Shown piece by piece: positions 16,313 to 25,087 of a DNA stretch of 64,000 nucleotides. Position numbers and translations under genes: made by a program. Source of the DNA: Pseudomonas fortuita (GTDB taxonomy: Bacteria; Pseudomonadota; Gammaproteobacteria; Pseudomonadales; Pseudomonadaceae); NCBI RefSeq assembly GCF_026898135.2, contig NZ_CP114035.2, forward strand, positions 2,273,501 to 2,337,500, in the 5' to 3' direction. The notes below the pieces were generated by a model. It ran no database searches. It saw only the letters and a list, made by a program, of their open reading frames with translations, and had not been told where the DNA came from. The number at the start of each line of letters is the position of its first letter. Position 1 is the first letter of the stretch.

Positions 16313-17044
16313 ATGACCGTACTGATCAACGAACGCCCTGTCACTGCCGAACTGCAAGCCTTTATCGACCAGGTAGTGGCCGACGCTGAAGCGGCCTTCA
16401 GCGTCTTTCGCGAAACCAACACCATTACCGCCAATGGCACGGTTGGCTTCATCGAACGTGTGCCGGGTGAAGAGCTGCTGGTGTCGGTGAATTACGGCGG
16501 GCCGTGGAACCATCGCAAGCCGCTGCAGGCCACCGTCACCGATTTTGCGGGCAACGTCATCGTCGGCAAAGGTAAAGGCGGTTTGGGGCGTTACACCAAG
16601 CTGTTCCAGACCCACGCCGACGTCACCACCGTGTCGCACGTGCACAGCCCGTACCTCGGTGCCTGGGCGCAAACCCACCGCACCTTGCCGTTCCACTACG
16701 TGCCGGTGCAACGCTGTCAGCTGGCCCGCGAGCTGCCGGTGTACATCGACCGGCGCCAGGCCGAGGTGGACTTCATCCTCGACAAGATTGCCGAGAACCC
16801 GTTCAACCTGGCCATCCTGGAAGCCAACGGCGGCTCCACGGTGTGGGGCAAGCAGGGGCTGCGGGCCACGGCGGAGTTCATCCTGTTGCTGGAGGAGGGG
16901 GCGCAGATCCAGTTGCTGGCTGATGCCCTGGGCGGGTCGCGGCCTTACGGGCCAGGGGTGCTGACCCAGCAATGGAAGATGAGCGGGTTGTACGACCGTG
17001 CTACCGAATTGGGCCTGGTGCCTGGCATCGATCGGCGCAACTGA
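16313..17044 (+). CDS. Class II aldolase/adducin-family protein
   Basis: The 243-aa protein has the class II aldolase/adducin fold. Metal-ligand histidines are visible in VSHVHSPYLG (near residues 108-110), with a further histidine in FHYVPVQ. The family includes fuculose- and ribulose-phosphate aldolases, MtnB dehydratase of methionine salvage, and (methylthio)ribulose-phosphate aldolases. The phosphate-binding pattern is not clear enough to name a substrate. The ATG at 16313 follows TGGAGA and lies 18 bases after the desulfinase-like gene. Its presence in a sulfur operon suggests retro-aldol cleavage of a carbon fragment left after desulfination, or cleavage of a sulfo-sugar; both are inference. 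Confidence 0.82.
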   Translation: MTVLINERPVTAELQAFIDQVVADAEAAFSVFRETNTITANGTVGFIERVPGEELLVSVNYGGPWNHRKPLQATVTDFAGNVIVGKGKGGLGRYTKLFQTHADVTTVSHVHSPYLGAWAQTHRTLPFHYVPVQRCQLARELPVYIDRRQAEVDFILDKIAENPFNLAILEANGGSTVWGKQGLRATAEFILLLEEGAQIQLLADALGGSRPYGPGVLTQQWKMSGLYDRATELGLVPGIDRRN

Positions 17045-17069
17045 TGCGATCGCTGGGGGCGCTTTGCGC

Positions 17070-17148
17070 CCCTATCGCGACACAAGGCCGCTCCCACAAG
17101 GCCCGCGTACGCCGACCAATGTGGGAGCGGCCTTGCGTCGCGATAGGG
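17070..17148. repeat. Inverted pair of REP elements inside an operon
   Basis: cctatcgcgacacaaggccgctcccaca and its near reverse complement (tgtgggagcggccttgcgtcgcgatagg) occupy 17071-17098 and 17120-17147. The pair lies between the aldolase and monooxygenase genes of one apparent operon and may set their relative mRNA levels. Confidence 0.85.
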
Positions 17149-17207
17149 CTGCGCAGCAGCCCCAGAGGCCTGCCCTCAAACACCTCATCTGAAAAGGACC
17201 CAGCCCC

Positions 17208-18395
17208 ATGGCAGTCAAAATCCTTTGGTACCTCACCACCCCCGACGGCCCCTATCCCTGGGAGCCCGAAGGCCGCTGGCACACCGATTTCGAACACCTC
17301 AAGCAACTGGCCATCGCCGCTGACCGTCTGGGCTTCTACGGCTCGCTGCTCGGCTCAAGCCCCAACGAAAGCCTGGCCGTGTCGGCAGCACTGATCGACG
17401 CCACCACGCGCCTGCGCTTTCTGGTCGCCCAGCACCCGGGGGAGTTGTCGCCAGCGGTGCTGGCTAAATGGGCGCTCACCTTCGACCAGTTCTCCAACGG
17501 CCGCCTGCTGTTCAACGTGGTCAACGGCAACGATGCCGGCCTGGCTACCTTGGGCGTGCACTACCCGCACGATGAACGCTACGACTTCAGCCTGGAATAC
17601 TGGCGCGCCTTCCAGAGTTTCTACGCCGGTGAAACGGCGGGTTACGACGGCCGCTACGTCAAGCTTTCACCCCGTTCGCCGGCCGCCGCCCATCACCCGC
17701 TGGGCGGTTGGCACCCACCGAAGCAAAAGCCCGGCATTCCGTTGTGGGGCGCCGGCACGTCGGCACCGGGCGTGGCCCATTCGGTGCAGTTGCTGGACGT
17801 GTACCTGAGCTTCGCCGACACCCCGCAAAAGCTCGGCGACAAGTTCCGCCGGGTAGCGGCCGAGGCGGCGAAGATTGGCCGTGAGCTGACCTACGGCACC
17901 CGCCTGCAAGTGATCGTGCGCGAAACCGAGGAAGAGGCCTGGGCCCATGCCGAGCGCCTGTTGCAGCGCACCTCGCTGGCCACCGCGCGCGCGGCCATCG
18001 AACGCCAGTTGCCGCCGGGGCAAACCTTCGACAGCTACGTCAGCGACGACCCGCGCATCCAGCGCAACCTCGACAGCCTCCGCGCCGGGCGGCTGCCCAC
18101 CGCCCGCGAGCTGGAGATCTACCCCAACGTCTGGCTGGGCCCCAGCCTGTTCGGCTTCAACATCCTCGGCCCGGCAGCCGGCACGTACCTGGTGGGTAGC
18201 GCCGAACAGGTCGCCGAACGCATCCGTGAATACGAGGCCCAGGGCACGTCGGCATTCATCCTGTCAGGCTTCCCGCTGATCGATGAGGCGCACCGGGTGG
18301 CAGACCTGCTGTTCCCGCTGCTTGACCTGGACCATGGCTTCGAGGTGCCGCGCCTGGGCGCAGTCAGCAAGCCCGGCGTGGCGCAACCGGCGTAA
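17208..18395 (+). CDS. LLM-class flavin-dependent monooxygenase, SsuD-like
   Basis: This 395-aa protein has the SsuD fold: ILWYLTTPDGPYPW at the start, FNVVNGNDAG near residue 105, IPLWGAGTSAPG near residue 180, then LQVIVRETEEEAWAHAERLL near residue 235 and FILSGFPLIDEAHRVADLLFPLL near the end. It needs reduced FMN from a reductase not found in this window. It lies between the aldolase and a Dpp-type importer in one operon, so its substrate is probably the imported compound. It is distant from the other three SsuD-like proteins here in its first 60 residues, which suggests a different substrate. Confidence 0.87.
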   Translation: MAVKILWYLTTPDGPYPWEPEGRWHTDFEHLKQLAIAADRLGFYGSLLGSSPNESLAVSAALIDATTRLRFLVAQHPGELSPAVLAKWALTFDQFSNGRLLFNVVNGNDAGLATLGVHYPHDERYDFSLEYWRAFQSFYAGETAGYDGRYVKLSPRSPAAAHHPLGGWHPPKQKPGIPLWGAGTSAPGVAHSVQLLDVYLSFADTPQKLGDKFRRVAAEAAKIGRELTYGTRLQVIVRETEEEAWAHAERLLQRTSLATARAAIERQLPPGQTFDSYVSDDPRIQRNLDSLRAGRLPTARELEIYPNVWLGPSLFGFNILGPAAGTYLVGSAEQVAERIREYEAQGTSAFILSGFPLIDEAHRVADLLFPLLDLDHGFEVPRLGAVSKPGVAQPA

Positions 18396-18405
18396 GGAGA
18401 AGGTC

Positions 18406-19977
18406 ATGAGCGAGCTGTTTTCGCGCCGGGTGTTTCTCGGCAACAGCCTGGCCGTTGGCGGCAGCTTGCTGCTGGGGGGGCTGCTCAGTGGCTGCGACAG
18501 CGGCGCGTCTTCAGCGGCCAGTGCGGCGCTGCCGGGCACGCCGGTGCACGGTGGGCGCTTGCGGGTGGGCATTATTGATGGCGACCAGGCCGGCAACCTT
18601 GATGCGCACAAGCCGGTGGGCGGCGGCATCATCCGGGGCTGGGCGCTGTACGCCAAGTGCTGGGAATGGAACGCCGACGTCAGCACGCGCCTGGCACTGG
18701 CCGAGTTCGCCGAGCCGAATGCCGACGCCAGCGCCTGGACCATCCGCCTCAAGCCTGGGCTGGAGTTTCACCACGGCAAAAGCATCACCGCCGACGACAT
18801 GCTGTTCTCGATCCTGCGCCTGACCGACCCGCAGCTGGCCTCGCCCTTCGCCGGGCTGGTCGGCGCTATCGATCGGCAGGCACTGCGCAAACTGGACGAG
18901 CGCACAATTGAAATACGTTTCAAGCAGGGGCAAAGCTTCTACCCGCTCGATGAAACGTTGATCAGCTTCGGCGGCATCGTGCCCACCGACTACCACCCGG
19001 TGACCAACCCGGTGGGCGCCGGGCCATACCGGCTGAAAAGCTTCATACCTGGCCAGCGCTCGCTCTACACCCGTTTTGAAAACTACTACAAGCCCAATCG
19101 CCCCTACGCGGACGAGCTGGAAATCATCGAATTCAAGGACCAGGTGTCGCGGGCCGCAGCGCTGCGCGCCGGGCAGATCGATGTGGCCAGTGGTGTACAG
19201 GCTGAGCACAGTGCACTGCTCAAGGCCGACCCACGGCTGCGGCTGTACGCCTCGCCGAGCACCTCGTTCACCGGCTTCAACCTGAACCTGGCCAAGGCGC
19301 CGTTCCAGGATGTACGGGTGCGTCAGGCATTCCGCCTGTTGGCCGACCGTCAGGAGCTGGTGGCGCGTGGGCTCAATGGCTTTGGCCGGGTGGCCAACGA
19401 CTTGTATTCGCCTCACGACCCCACCTTCAACCACGCCATTGCCCAGCGCCCTTACGCGCTGGACCAGGCCCGTTCGCTGCTGCGCCAGGCGGGGCAGGAC
19501 GATTTGCGTGTGGAACTGACCACCACGCCAGGGCCTGGCGTCAACGCCGCGCTGGTGTTTGCCCAGCAGGCCCTTAAGGCCGGGGTGCAGGTGAAGGTCA
19601 ACCAGGTGGACGGGTCCGTTTTCAACGGCCCGCAACGTGAGCAATGGCAGCTGTCGCCCGGGTCGACCCCGGCGCGCGGCTTTCTCGCCTCGGCGCTGCA
19701 CAACGATGCGCCGCAGGCCATCTACAACCGCAGCAACTTCCACGACCCGCGCTTTACCGAACTGTTCCAGCAAGCCCTGGCCCAGCCCGACCTGGCGCGG
19801 CGCAGGGCCTTGGTGCATGAAGCCCAGGCCATCCAGCACGAACGTGGCGGGTTGCTGATCTGGGGCTTTTCCGACGTGCTCGATGCGGCGTCGTCCAGGG
19901 TTGGCGGGCTTGCCCCGGAACAGACCACCTTCGCCTCCTGGCGCTTTGACGAACTCTGGTTGAACCCCAATGCCTGA
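18406..19977 (+). CDS. ABC importer substrate-binding lipoprotein, family 5 (Dpp/Opp type)
   Basis: The 523-aa protein starts with SRRVFLGNS, a twin-arginine-like export signal, followed by LLSGC, a lipobox with Cys at about residue 30. It would therefore be a lipid-anchored periplasmic binding protein. The body shows the SBP_bac_5 pattern (ITADDMLFSILRLTDPQ, NPVGAGPYRLKSF). The ATG at 18406 is preceded by AAGGAGAAGG. It is followed, with 8-base overlaps, by two permeases and a double ATPase, giving a complete importer. A close paralog at 27883-29436 shares long stretches, such as GNLDAHKP near residue 65. The ligand is not known; family members bind peptides, nickel, glutathione or opines. 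Confidence 0.9.
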   Translation: MSELFSRRVFLGNSLAVGGSLLLGGLLSGCDSGASSAASAALPGTPVHGGRLRVGIIDGDQAGNLDAHKPVGGGIIRGWALYAKCWEWNADVSTRLALAEFAEPNADASAWTIRLKPGLEFHHGKSITADDMLFSILRLTDPQLASPFAGLVGAIDRQALRKLDERTIEIRFKQGQSFYPLDETLISFGGIVPTDYHPVTNPVGAGPYRLKSFIPGQRSLYTRFENYYKPNRPYADELEIIEFKDQVSRAAALRAGQIDVASGVQAEHSALLKADPRLRLYASPSTSFTGFNLNLAKAPFQDVRVRQAFRLLADRQELVARGLNGFGRVANDLYSPHDPTFNHAIAQRPYALDQARSLLRQAGQDDLRVELTTTPGPGVNAALVFAQQALKAGVQVKVNQVDGSVFNGPQREQWQLSPGSTPARGFLASALHNDAPQAIYNRSNFHDPRFTELFQQALAQPDLARRRALVHEAQAIQHERGGLLIWGFSDVLDAASSRVGGLAPEQTTFASWRFDELWLNPNA

Positions 19978-21046
19978 TCCTCGACACACGCCCCGCACGC
20001 CGGCCTGGCTGGCCTGGTTCATCGGCCGCCTCGGTTACGGGTTGCTCACGGCCTGGGTGATCAGCCTGGTGGTGTTCATCGCCACCCAGGCACTGCCTTC
20101 TGACCCTGCGCGGGTGATTCTCGGCCCAGATGCGCCGCTGGAAAGCATCCTCACCCTGCAACGGCAACTGGGCCTCGACCAGCCGATTCTGGTGCAGTAC
20201 CTGCGCTGGCTAGGCGCAGCATTACGCGGGGACCTGGGCATTTCACTGGACTCACAGGTGCCGGTGGCACAACTGCTGTTCGGCCGGTTGGGCCACACCC
20301 TTGCCCTGCTGGCCGGGGTGTTGGCACTGGTGGTTCCGGTGGCCTTGCTGTTGGGGGTGAGCCTGGCCCTGCGCCGCGACAGCCGGCTGGACCGCTGGGG
20401 CCTGTCGGCGTTGATTCTGCTCAAGGCCACGCCGGGCTTTCTGCTGGCCATCGGCCTGGTGTTGCTGTTTTCAATGCCGGGCATGGGCTGGCTGCCGGCG
20501 GTGTCGATCCTCGACCCGCAGTTGCCGTTGTGGCGGCAGTGGCCGTCACTGGTGCTACCGGTGCTGGCCCTGAGCCTGACGGCCTTGCCGTACCTCACGC
20601 GCATGGTGCGGGCCTCGATGATCGAGGCGCTGGAGTCCGAGTATGTGATTGCCGCGCGGCTGCGGGGTGTCCCCGAGCGGCGCATCGTCTGGCGGCACAC
20701 CTTGCCCAATGCCCTGACCCCGGCGATCCAGGGCGTGGCCCTGACCCTGCGCACGCTGGTCGGCGGTGCATTGCTGGCCGAGGTGATTTTCAGCTACCCC
20801 GGTATTGGCACTGCGTTGAATGCGGCGATCCAGATGCGCGACCTGCCGATGATCCAGGGCGTGGTGCTGGTCATCACCGTGGCGGTGGTGCTGATCAACC
20901 TGCTGGCCGACCTGCTGACCGTATTGCTCACCCCCAAGCTGCGCACGGCGCGCCGGGTGCGGATGATCCGCCGTATCCGGCGCGGCATTCGGCCTTGGTG
21001 GCGACGCGCGCGCAGCACCCCTGCCCAGGAGGCGACCCATGATTGA
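19970..21046 (+). CDS. ABC importer permease, DppB-like
   Basis: The 358-aa integral membrane protein has an N-terminal helix (LGYGLLTAWVISLVVFIATQ), the DppB/GsiC loop LGLDQPILVQYLRWLGAALRGDLG, and the EAA loop AARLRGVPERRIVWRHTLPNAL near residue 230. The ATG overlaps the end of the binding-protein gene by 8 bases, so translation is coupled. It pairs with the DppC-like permease next to it. The basic C-terminal tail (RRVRMIRRIRRGIRPWWRRA) is unusually arginine-rich for this family. Confidence 0.92.
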   Translation: MPDPRHTPRTPAWLAWFIGRLGYGLLTAWVISLVVFIATQALPSDPARVILGPDAPLESILTLQRQLGLDQPILVQYLRWLGAALRGDLGISLDSQVPVAQLLFGRLGHTLALLAGVLALVVPVALLLGVSLALRRDSRLDRWGLSALILLKATPGFLLAIGLVLLFSMPGMGWLPAVSILDPQLPLWRQWPSLVLPVLALSLTALPYLTRMVRASMIEALESEYVIAARLRGVPERRIVWRHTLPNALTPAIQGVALTLRTLVGGALLAEVIFSYPGIGTALNAAIQMRDLPMIQGVVLVITVAVVLINLLADLLTVLLTPKLRTARRVRMIRRIRRGIRPWWRRARSTPAQEATHD

Positions 21047-21866
21047 ATCCCGTTGGCTGGCCGACCCACAGGTGCGGCGTGGCGCTGTAATCACCTTGAT
21101 GGTGGCGCTGCTGGCCGCTTTTGGCCCCTGGCTGGCACCTCATGCGCCCACGGCGATGGTCGGGCCGGTGTACGGCCCCCCGGCTGCCGGGGCACCGCTG
21201 GGGCACGATTTTCTGGGCCACGACCTGCTCTCGCGGTTGCTCAGCGGCGGCCTGTCGGTGCTGTGGATGTCGGTGGCAGCAGCCACCCTCGCATTGCTGG
21301 TTGGCGGCAGCCTGGGCCTGTTGGCCGGCTTCTCGCGCAGGCGCCTGGACCAGGCGATCAGCTGGGCGGCGGACGTATCGCTGGCGTTCCCGGACCTGAT
21401 CCTGGTGCTGCTGATCGTGTCCATGCTCGGCCGTGCACCTTGGCTGATCGTGCTGACCGTGGCCATCGCCTTTACCCCGGGGGTTGTCCGCCTGGCCCGC
21501 GGCAGTGCCGTGGCGGTCGCCGGGCAGGAGTACGTGGAGGCGGCGCAGATGATGGGTTACCCGCGTTGGCGCATCCTCTTTCATGAAATCCTGCCGAACA
21601 TCCTCACGCCGCTATTGGTGCACTTCGGCAACATGCTGACCTGGGCGGTGGGCATGCTGTCCGGCTTGAGTTTTCTGGGCTACGGGGTGGCACCGCCGGC
21701 GGCGGACTGGGGCTTGATGATCAACGAAAACCAGGCCGGCCTGCTGGTGCAGCCCTGGGCCGTACTGGCACCTGCATTGCTGATCGGGGTGTTTGCCTAT
21801 GGCACCAACATCCTGGCCGAAGGGGTTGGCCGGGCCAGTGCCCGGATTGGGGAGAAGCAGCCATGA
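21039..21866 (+). CDS. ABC importer permease, DppC-like
   Basis: The 275-aa protein has DppC features: GTDxxGRDxxSR-like LGHDFLGHDLLSRLLSGG near residue 55, six membrane segments, and the EAA loop AAQMMGYPRWRILFHEILPN near residue 170. AGGAGG precedes the start, which overlaps the DppB-like gene by 8 bases. It completes the channel of the importer fed by the lipoprotein at 18406-19977. Confidence 0.92.
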   Translation: MIESRWLADPQVRRGAVITLMVALLAAFGPWLAPHAPTAMVGPVYGPPAAGAPLGHDFLGHDLLSRLLSGGLSVLWMSVAAATLALLVGGSLGLLAGFSRRRLDQAISWAADVSLAFPDLILVLLIVSMLGRAPWLIVLTVAIAFTPGVVRLARGSAVAVAGQEYVEAAQMMGYPRWRILFHEILPNILTPLLVHFGNMLTWAVGMLSGLSFLGYGVAPPAADWGLMINENQAGLLVQPWAVLAPALLIGVFAYGTNILAEGVGRASARIGEKQP

Positions 21867-23647
21867 GCGCGCTGTTGAATGTGGCCAGTGAAGTGTTGCA
21901 GGTCAGCGACCTGCGGGTAGAGCTGGCCGGGCAGGTCGATGTGCTGGCCGAGGTGTCCTTCAGCGTTGCAGCGGGCGAGATTGTTGGCCTGGTGGGTGAG
22001 TCCGGCTCGGGCAAGACCACCTTGGCCACGGCGTTGCTGCGCCATGCCCGGCAGGGCGCGCGCATTGTGGGCGGGCAAGTGGTGGTGGCCGGGCAATCGC
22101 TGCTTGAACTCGAAGGTGAGGCCTTGCGCCTGGCCCGTGGCGGGCTGGTCGGCTACGTCGCCCAGGACCCGGCCACGGCGCTGAACCCTGCGCTGCGCCT
22201 GGGGGCTTTGCTGCGTGAAACCCTCTTGGCACACCAGCCTGCGCTGTCGCGTGAAGCGGTGCGCCAGCGCATCGGCGAAACCCTGCTGGATGTGGGCTTG
22301 CCCGATGACGACGGCTTCCTGCGGCGTTTTGCGCATCAACTGTCTGGCGGGCAGCAACAGCGGGTGATGCTGGCGCTGGCGTTCGTCTTGCGGCCAAAGC
22401 TGATCGTACTCGACGAGCCCACCACCGCACTGGACGTTACCACCCAGGCCCATGTGCTGCAGACCCTCAAGCGCCTGTGCCGTGACCAAGGTGTGGCGGC
22501 GCTGTACGTCACCCATGACCTGGCGGTGGTGCGTGACCTGGTCGACCGGGTGATGGTGATGTACGCCGGGCGGCTGGTGGAAGTGGCCGGGCGTGAGGCG
22601 TTGTTCCGCGCGCCGTCGCATCCCTACACTCGCGCTTTGCTCGCGGCCATACCTGACATTGCCCGGCGCCAGCCCTTGCAGGCGATTGCCGGGCATGCAC
22701 CGGCACCGGGGCAGCGCCCGGATGGCTGTGCGTTTGCGCCGCGCTGCGGCAGGCGTCGTGCAGAGTGTTCAGTGATCGAGCCGTCGTTGCTAGCGCATGA
22801 CGGCGGGCATCGAGTGGCCTGCCTGGTGCCGCACCGAGAGCCGCTGCCCCTCGGTGAAGCGGCTGTCGAGGCGGCTGCTGCGCCGGGCGCAGCGGTGTTG
22901 CTGGAGGTGCAGGGGCTGGACGTAGCTTACGATCGCCAGGTGTTGTTCGATGTGTCTCTGCGGGTGAGGCAAGGGGAGTGCCTGGCGCTGGTGGGCGAGT
23001 CGGGTTCGGGCAAGACCAGCCTGGCCAGGGCCATTGCCGGGCTGGGCGAAAACGTTCAGGGGCAACTCAGTTACGCCGGCGCGCCTTTGGCGTTTGCCGC
23101 GCGCGAACGTGATGCGCGGCTGCGTCACCAGATCCAGTATGTGTTCCAGAACCCCTATAGGGCCTTGAACCCGAGGCAGACCATCGGGCAAACGCTCAGC
23201 GCGCCGTTGGCGCACTTTTTCGGGGTGCGCGGTGGTAAAGCGCGCGAGCGGGTCGAGGCCGTGCTGGAGCGGGTGTCGCTACCGGCGCGTGTGGCCGACT
23301 TGTATCCGCATAGCTTGTCTGGTGGTGAACGCCAGCGGGTGGCGATAGCCAGGGCGTTGATCTGCGGGCCGAAGTTGCTGGTATGTGACGAGATCACCTC
23401 GGCGCTGGATGTGTCGGTGCAGGCATCGATACTGGCCTTGTTGCAGCGCTTGCAGGGGGAGGGGTTGACCTTGCTGTTCGTCACCCATGACCTTGGGGTG
23501 GTGCGGGCGATTGCCGACCGCGTGCTGGTGTTGCGCCAGGGGCGGGTGGTGGAGCAGGGCATTGCCGATCAGGTGCTGGGGCGGCCGGTTGATGCTTATA
23601 CCCGCACGCTGGTGGAGCATTCGCCCAGGTTGCGTGTTGGCCTCTAG
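21863..23647 (+). CDS. ABC importer ATPase with two fused nucleotide-binding domains (DppD-DppF type)
   Basis: The 594-aa protein contains two ABC ATPase domains in tandem. The first has Walker A GESGSGKTT at residues 45-53, signature LSGGQQQRV and Walker B LIVLDEPTTALD. After a DppD-type linker with cysteine-rich CAFAPRCGRRRAEC, the second has GESGSGKTS, LSGGERQRV and LLVCDEITSALD. Both sites look competent. Fused forms of this kind are known in YejF and GsiA. The start overlaps the permease stop (ATGA). It is the last gene of the operon that begins at 15233 and is followed by a long inverted repeat. Confidence 0.93.
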   Translation: MSALLNVASEVLQVSDLRVELAGQVDVLAEVSFSVAAGEIVGLVGESGSGKTTLATALLRHARQGARIVGGQVVVAGQSLLELEGEALRLARGGLVGYVAQDPATALNPALRLGALLRETLLAHQPALSREAVRQRIGETLLDVGLPDDDGFLRRFAHQLSGGQQQRVMLALAFVLRPKLIVLDEPTTALDVTTQAHVLQTLKRLCRDQGVAALYVTHDLAVVRDLVDRVMVMYAGRLVEVAGREALFRAPSHPYTRALLAAIPDIARRQPLQAIAGHAPAPGQRPDGCAFAPRCGRRRAECSVIEPSLLAHDGGHRVACLVPHREPLPLGEAAVEAAAAPGAAVLLEVQGLDVAYDRQVLFDVSLRVRQGECLALVGESGSGKTSLARAIAGLGENVQGQLSYAGAPLAFAARERDARLRHQIQYVFQNPYRALNPRQTIGQTLSAPLAHFFGVRGGKARERVEAVLERVSLPARVADLYPHSLSGGERQRVAIARALICGPKLLVCDEITSALDVSVQASILALLQRLQGEGLTLLFVTHDLGVVRAIADRVLVLRQGRVVEQGIADQVLGRPVDAYTRTLVEHSPRLRVGL

Positions 23648-23668
23648 GTGCTTGCCTTGGGGTATGCA

Positions 23669-23909
23669 GCGCCTGTGAGACCGAGCGCCGCCCGCGCGGC
23701 GCATCGCGACGCAAGGCCGCTCCCACATCTGTTTCGGGCCAGTCATACCTGTACCAATGCGCGCGACCGCCTTGTTGGCCCGTCTCGATATTGAGGTGGG
23801 CGCCAAGGGGACGCGCGCCCATGTCACAGGAGTAATTGGCCCGAAACAGATGTGGGAGCGGCCTTGCGTCGCGATGCGCCGCGCGGGCGGCGCTCGATCT
23901 CACAGGCGC
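23669..23909. repeat. Near-perfect 73-bp inverted repeat between convergent operons
   Basis: The arms at 23669-23741 and 23837-23909 are reverse complements with a single mismatch and enclose 95 bases. The arms contain a REP core (cgcaaggccgctcccacat). The structure fills most of the 323 bases between the stop of the ATPase gene (plus strand) and the stop of the monooxygenase gene (minus strand). It could end transcription from both sides. I see no gene in this interval. Confidence 0.92.
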
Positions 23910-23970
23910 CAAACAACCCAAGGCATGCACCCGGCAAACCAGATGCACCCCATAGCCATACCCCCCACCT

Positions 23971-25059
23971 TCACCCCACAAACCGGGCCTGGCGGCGCCG
24001 CACCTCCTCGCGCACCGCCGGTATCACCCAGCGCCCGTAATCCACCGTGTCATACAGCGGGTCATAGCCCCGGTTGAGAAAGGTGGTCACCCCAAGGTCG
24101 ACATAATCGAGCAACGCCTGGGCCACGGTCTCCGGCGTGCCCACCAGTGCGGTGGTATCGCCATAGGCACCCACCGCCGTCGCCGTCGGCATCCACAACG
24201 CCCGGTCATGCCGGTCGGCACGGGCGGCGGCTGCCAGCAGGCGTTCAGAACCGGTGCCCTTGATGCGTTTCTGCCAAGGGCTGTCGGCCGCAAATTGCGG
24301 GTTGGCCTTGATCTGCGCGAGGATCTGTTCGGCACGCTGCCAGGCCTGCTCCTCGGTGGCACCCAGGATCAGCCGCACCGACAGGCTGACCCTTGGCGCT
24401 GCCACCCCTGCGGCGTTCGCGGCAGCCTTGAGTTTGCCGATCTGCTCGGCGACGCCGCTCAGCGGTTCCCCCCACAGCGCATACAGATCCGCATGCTTGA
24501 CGGCGATCTGGTAGGCGATGTCGGACGAGCCTCCGAAGGAAATCGGGATATGCGGCTGCTGCAGCGGCTTCACCGGTGAAAAGGCACCCTTGATATTGAA
24601 GTAGCGGCCCTCGAAGTCGAACGGCGCCTCGGCCGTCCAGGTGCGGCGGACAATCTCCAGGTATTCGTCGGCACGCCGGTAGCGCTCGGTCTTGTCCAGC
24701 AGCGTGTCCCCCTCTTGCGGCTCGGCGGTGATACCGGTGATTGCATGCAGGCGGATGCGCCCGCCGCCGGTGGTGTGGTCGAGCGTGGCGAATGCCCGTG
24801 CGGCCACCGTCGGCGCGGTCAGCGCCGGGCGGTGGGCAATCATGAAACCCAGGCGTTCGGTGTGCGCGGCAGCATAGGCGGCAATCTGCAGGCTGTCGGC
24901 GCTGCCAGGGCCGCTGGCGATCAGCACCCGGTCGAACCCGGCATGCTCATGGGCGCGGGCGTGGTGACGGATGAATGGCAGGTCGAAGTCGGGTGTGCGT
25001 ACGCCACGGGTCTCGGACCACTGGCGGGGGAAGATCATGCCGACAAATTCAATGGACAT
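23971..25059 (-). CDS. LLM-class flavin-dependent monooxygenase, SsuD/MsuD-like
   Basis: The 362-aa protein starts SIEFVGMIFPRQWSE and carries VLIASGPGSADSLQIAAYAA, HAITGITAEPQEGDTLL, IPISFGGSSDIAYQIAVKHADLYALWGEP (near residue 175) and ALVGTPETVAQALLDYV. The FGGSSD and ALWGEP motifs match SsuD closely. It is the last gene of the minus-strand run that begins at 32961 and lies 28 bases after the TonB receptor. The expected activity is oxygenolytic cleavage of a sulfonate to sulfite and aldehyde, or a related sulfone reaction, with FMNH2 from a separate reductase. Confidence 0.87.
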   Translation of the reverse strand: MSIEFVGMIFPRQWSETRGVRTPDFDLPFIRHHARAHEHAGFDRVLIASGPGSADSLQIAAYAAAHTERLGFMIAHRPALTAPTVAARAFATLDHTTGGGRIRLHAITGITAEPQEGDTLLDKTERYRRADEYLEIVRRTWTAEAPFDFEGRYFNIKGAFSPVKPLQQPHIPISFGGSSDIAYQIAVKHADLYALWGEPLSGVAEQIGKLKAAANAAGVAAPRVSLSVRLILGATEEQAWQRAEQILAQIKANPQFAADSPWQKRIKGTGSERLLAAAARADRHDRALWMPTATAVGAYGDTTALVGTPETVAQALLDYVDLGVTTFLNRGYDPLYDTVDYGRWVIPAVREEVRRRQARFVG

Positions 25060-25087
25060 GGCTAAGGCCTTTCAGGTTGAGGAGGAA

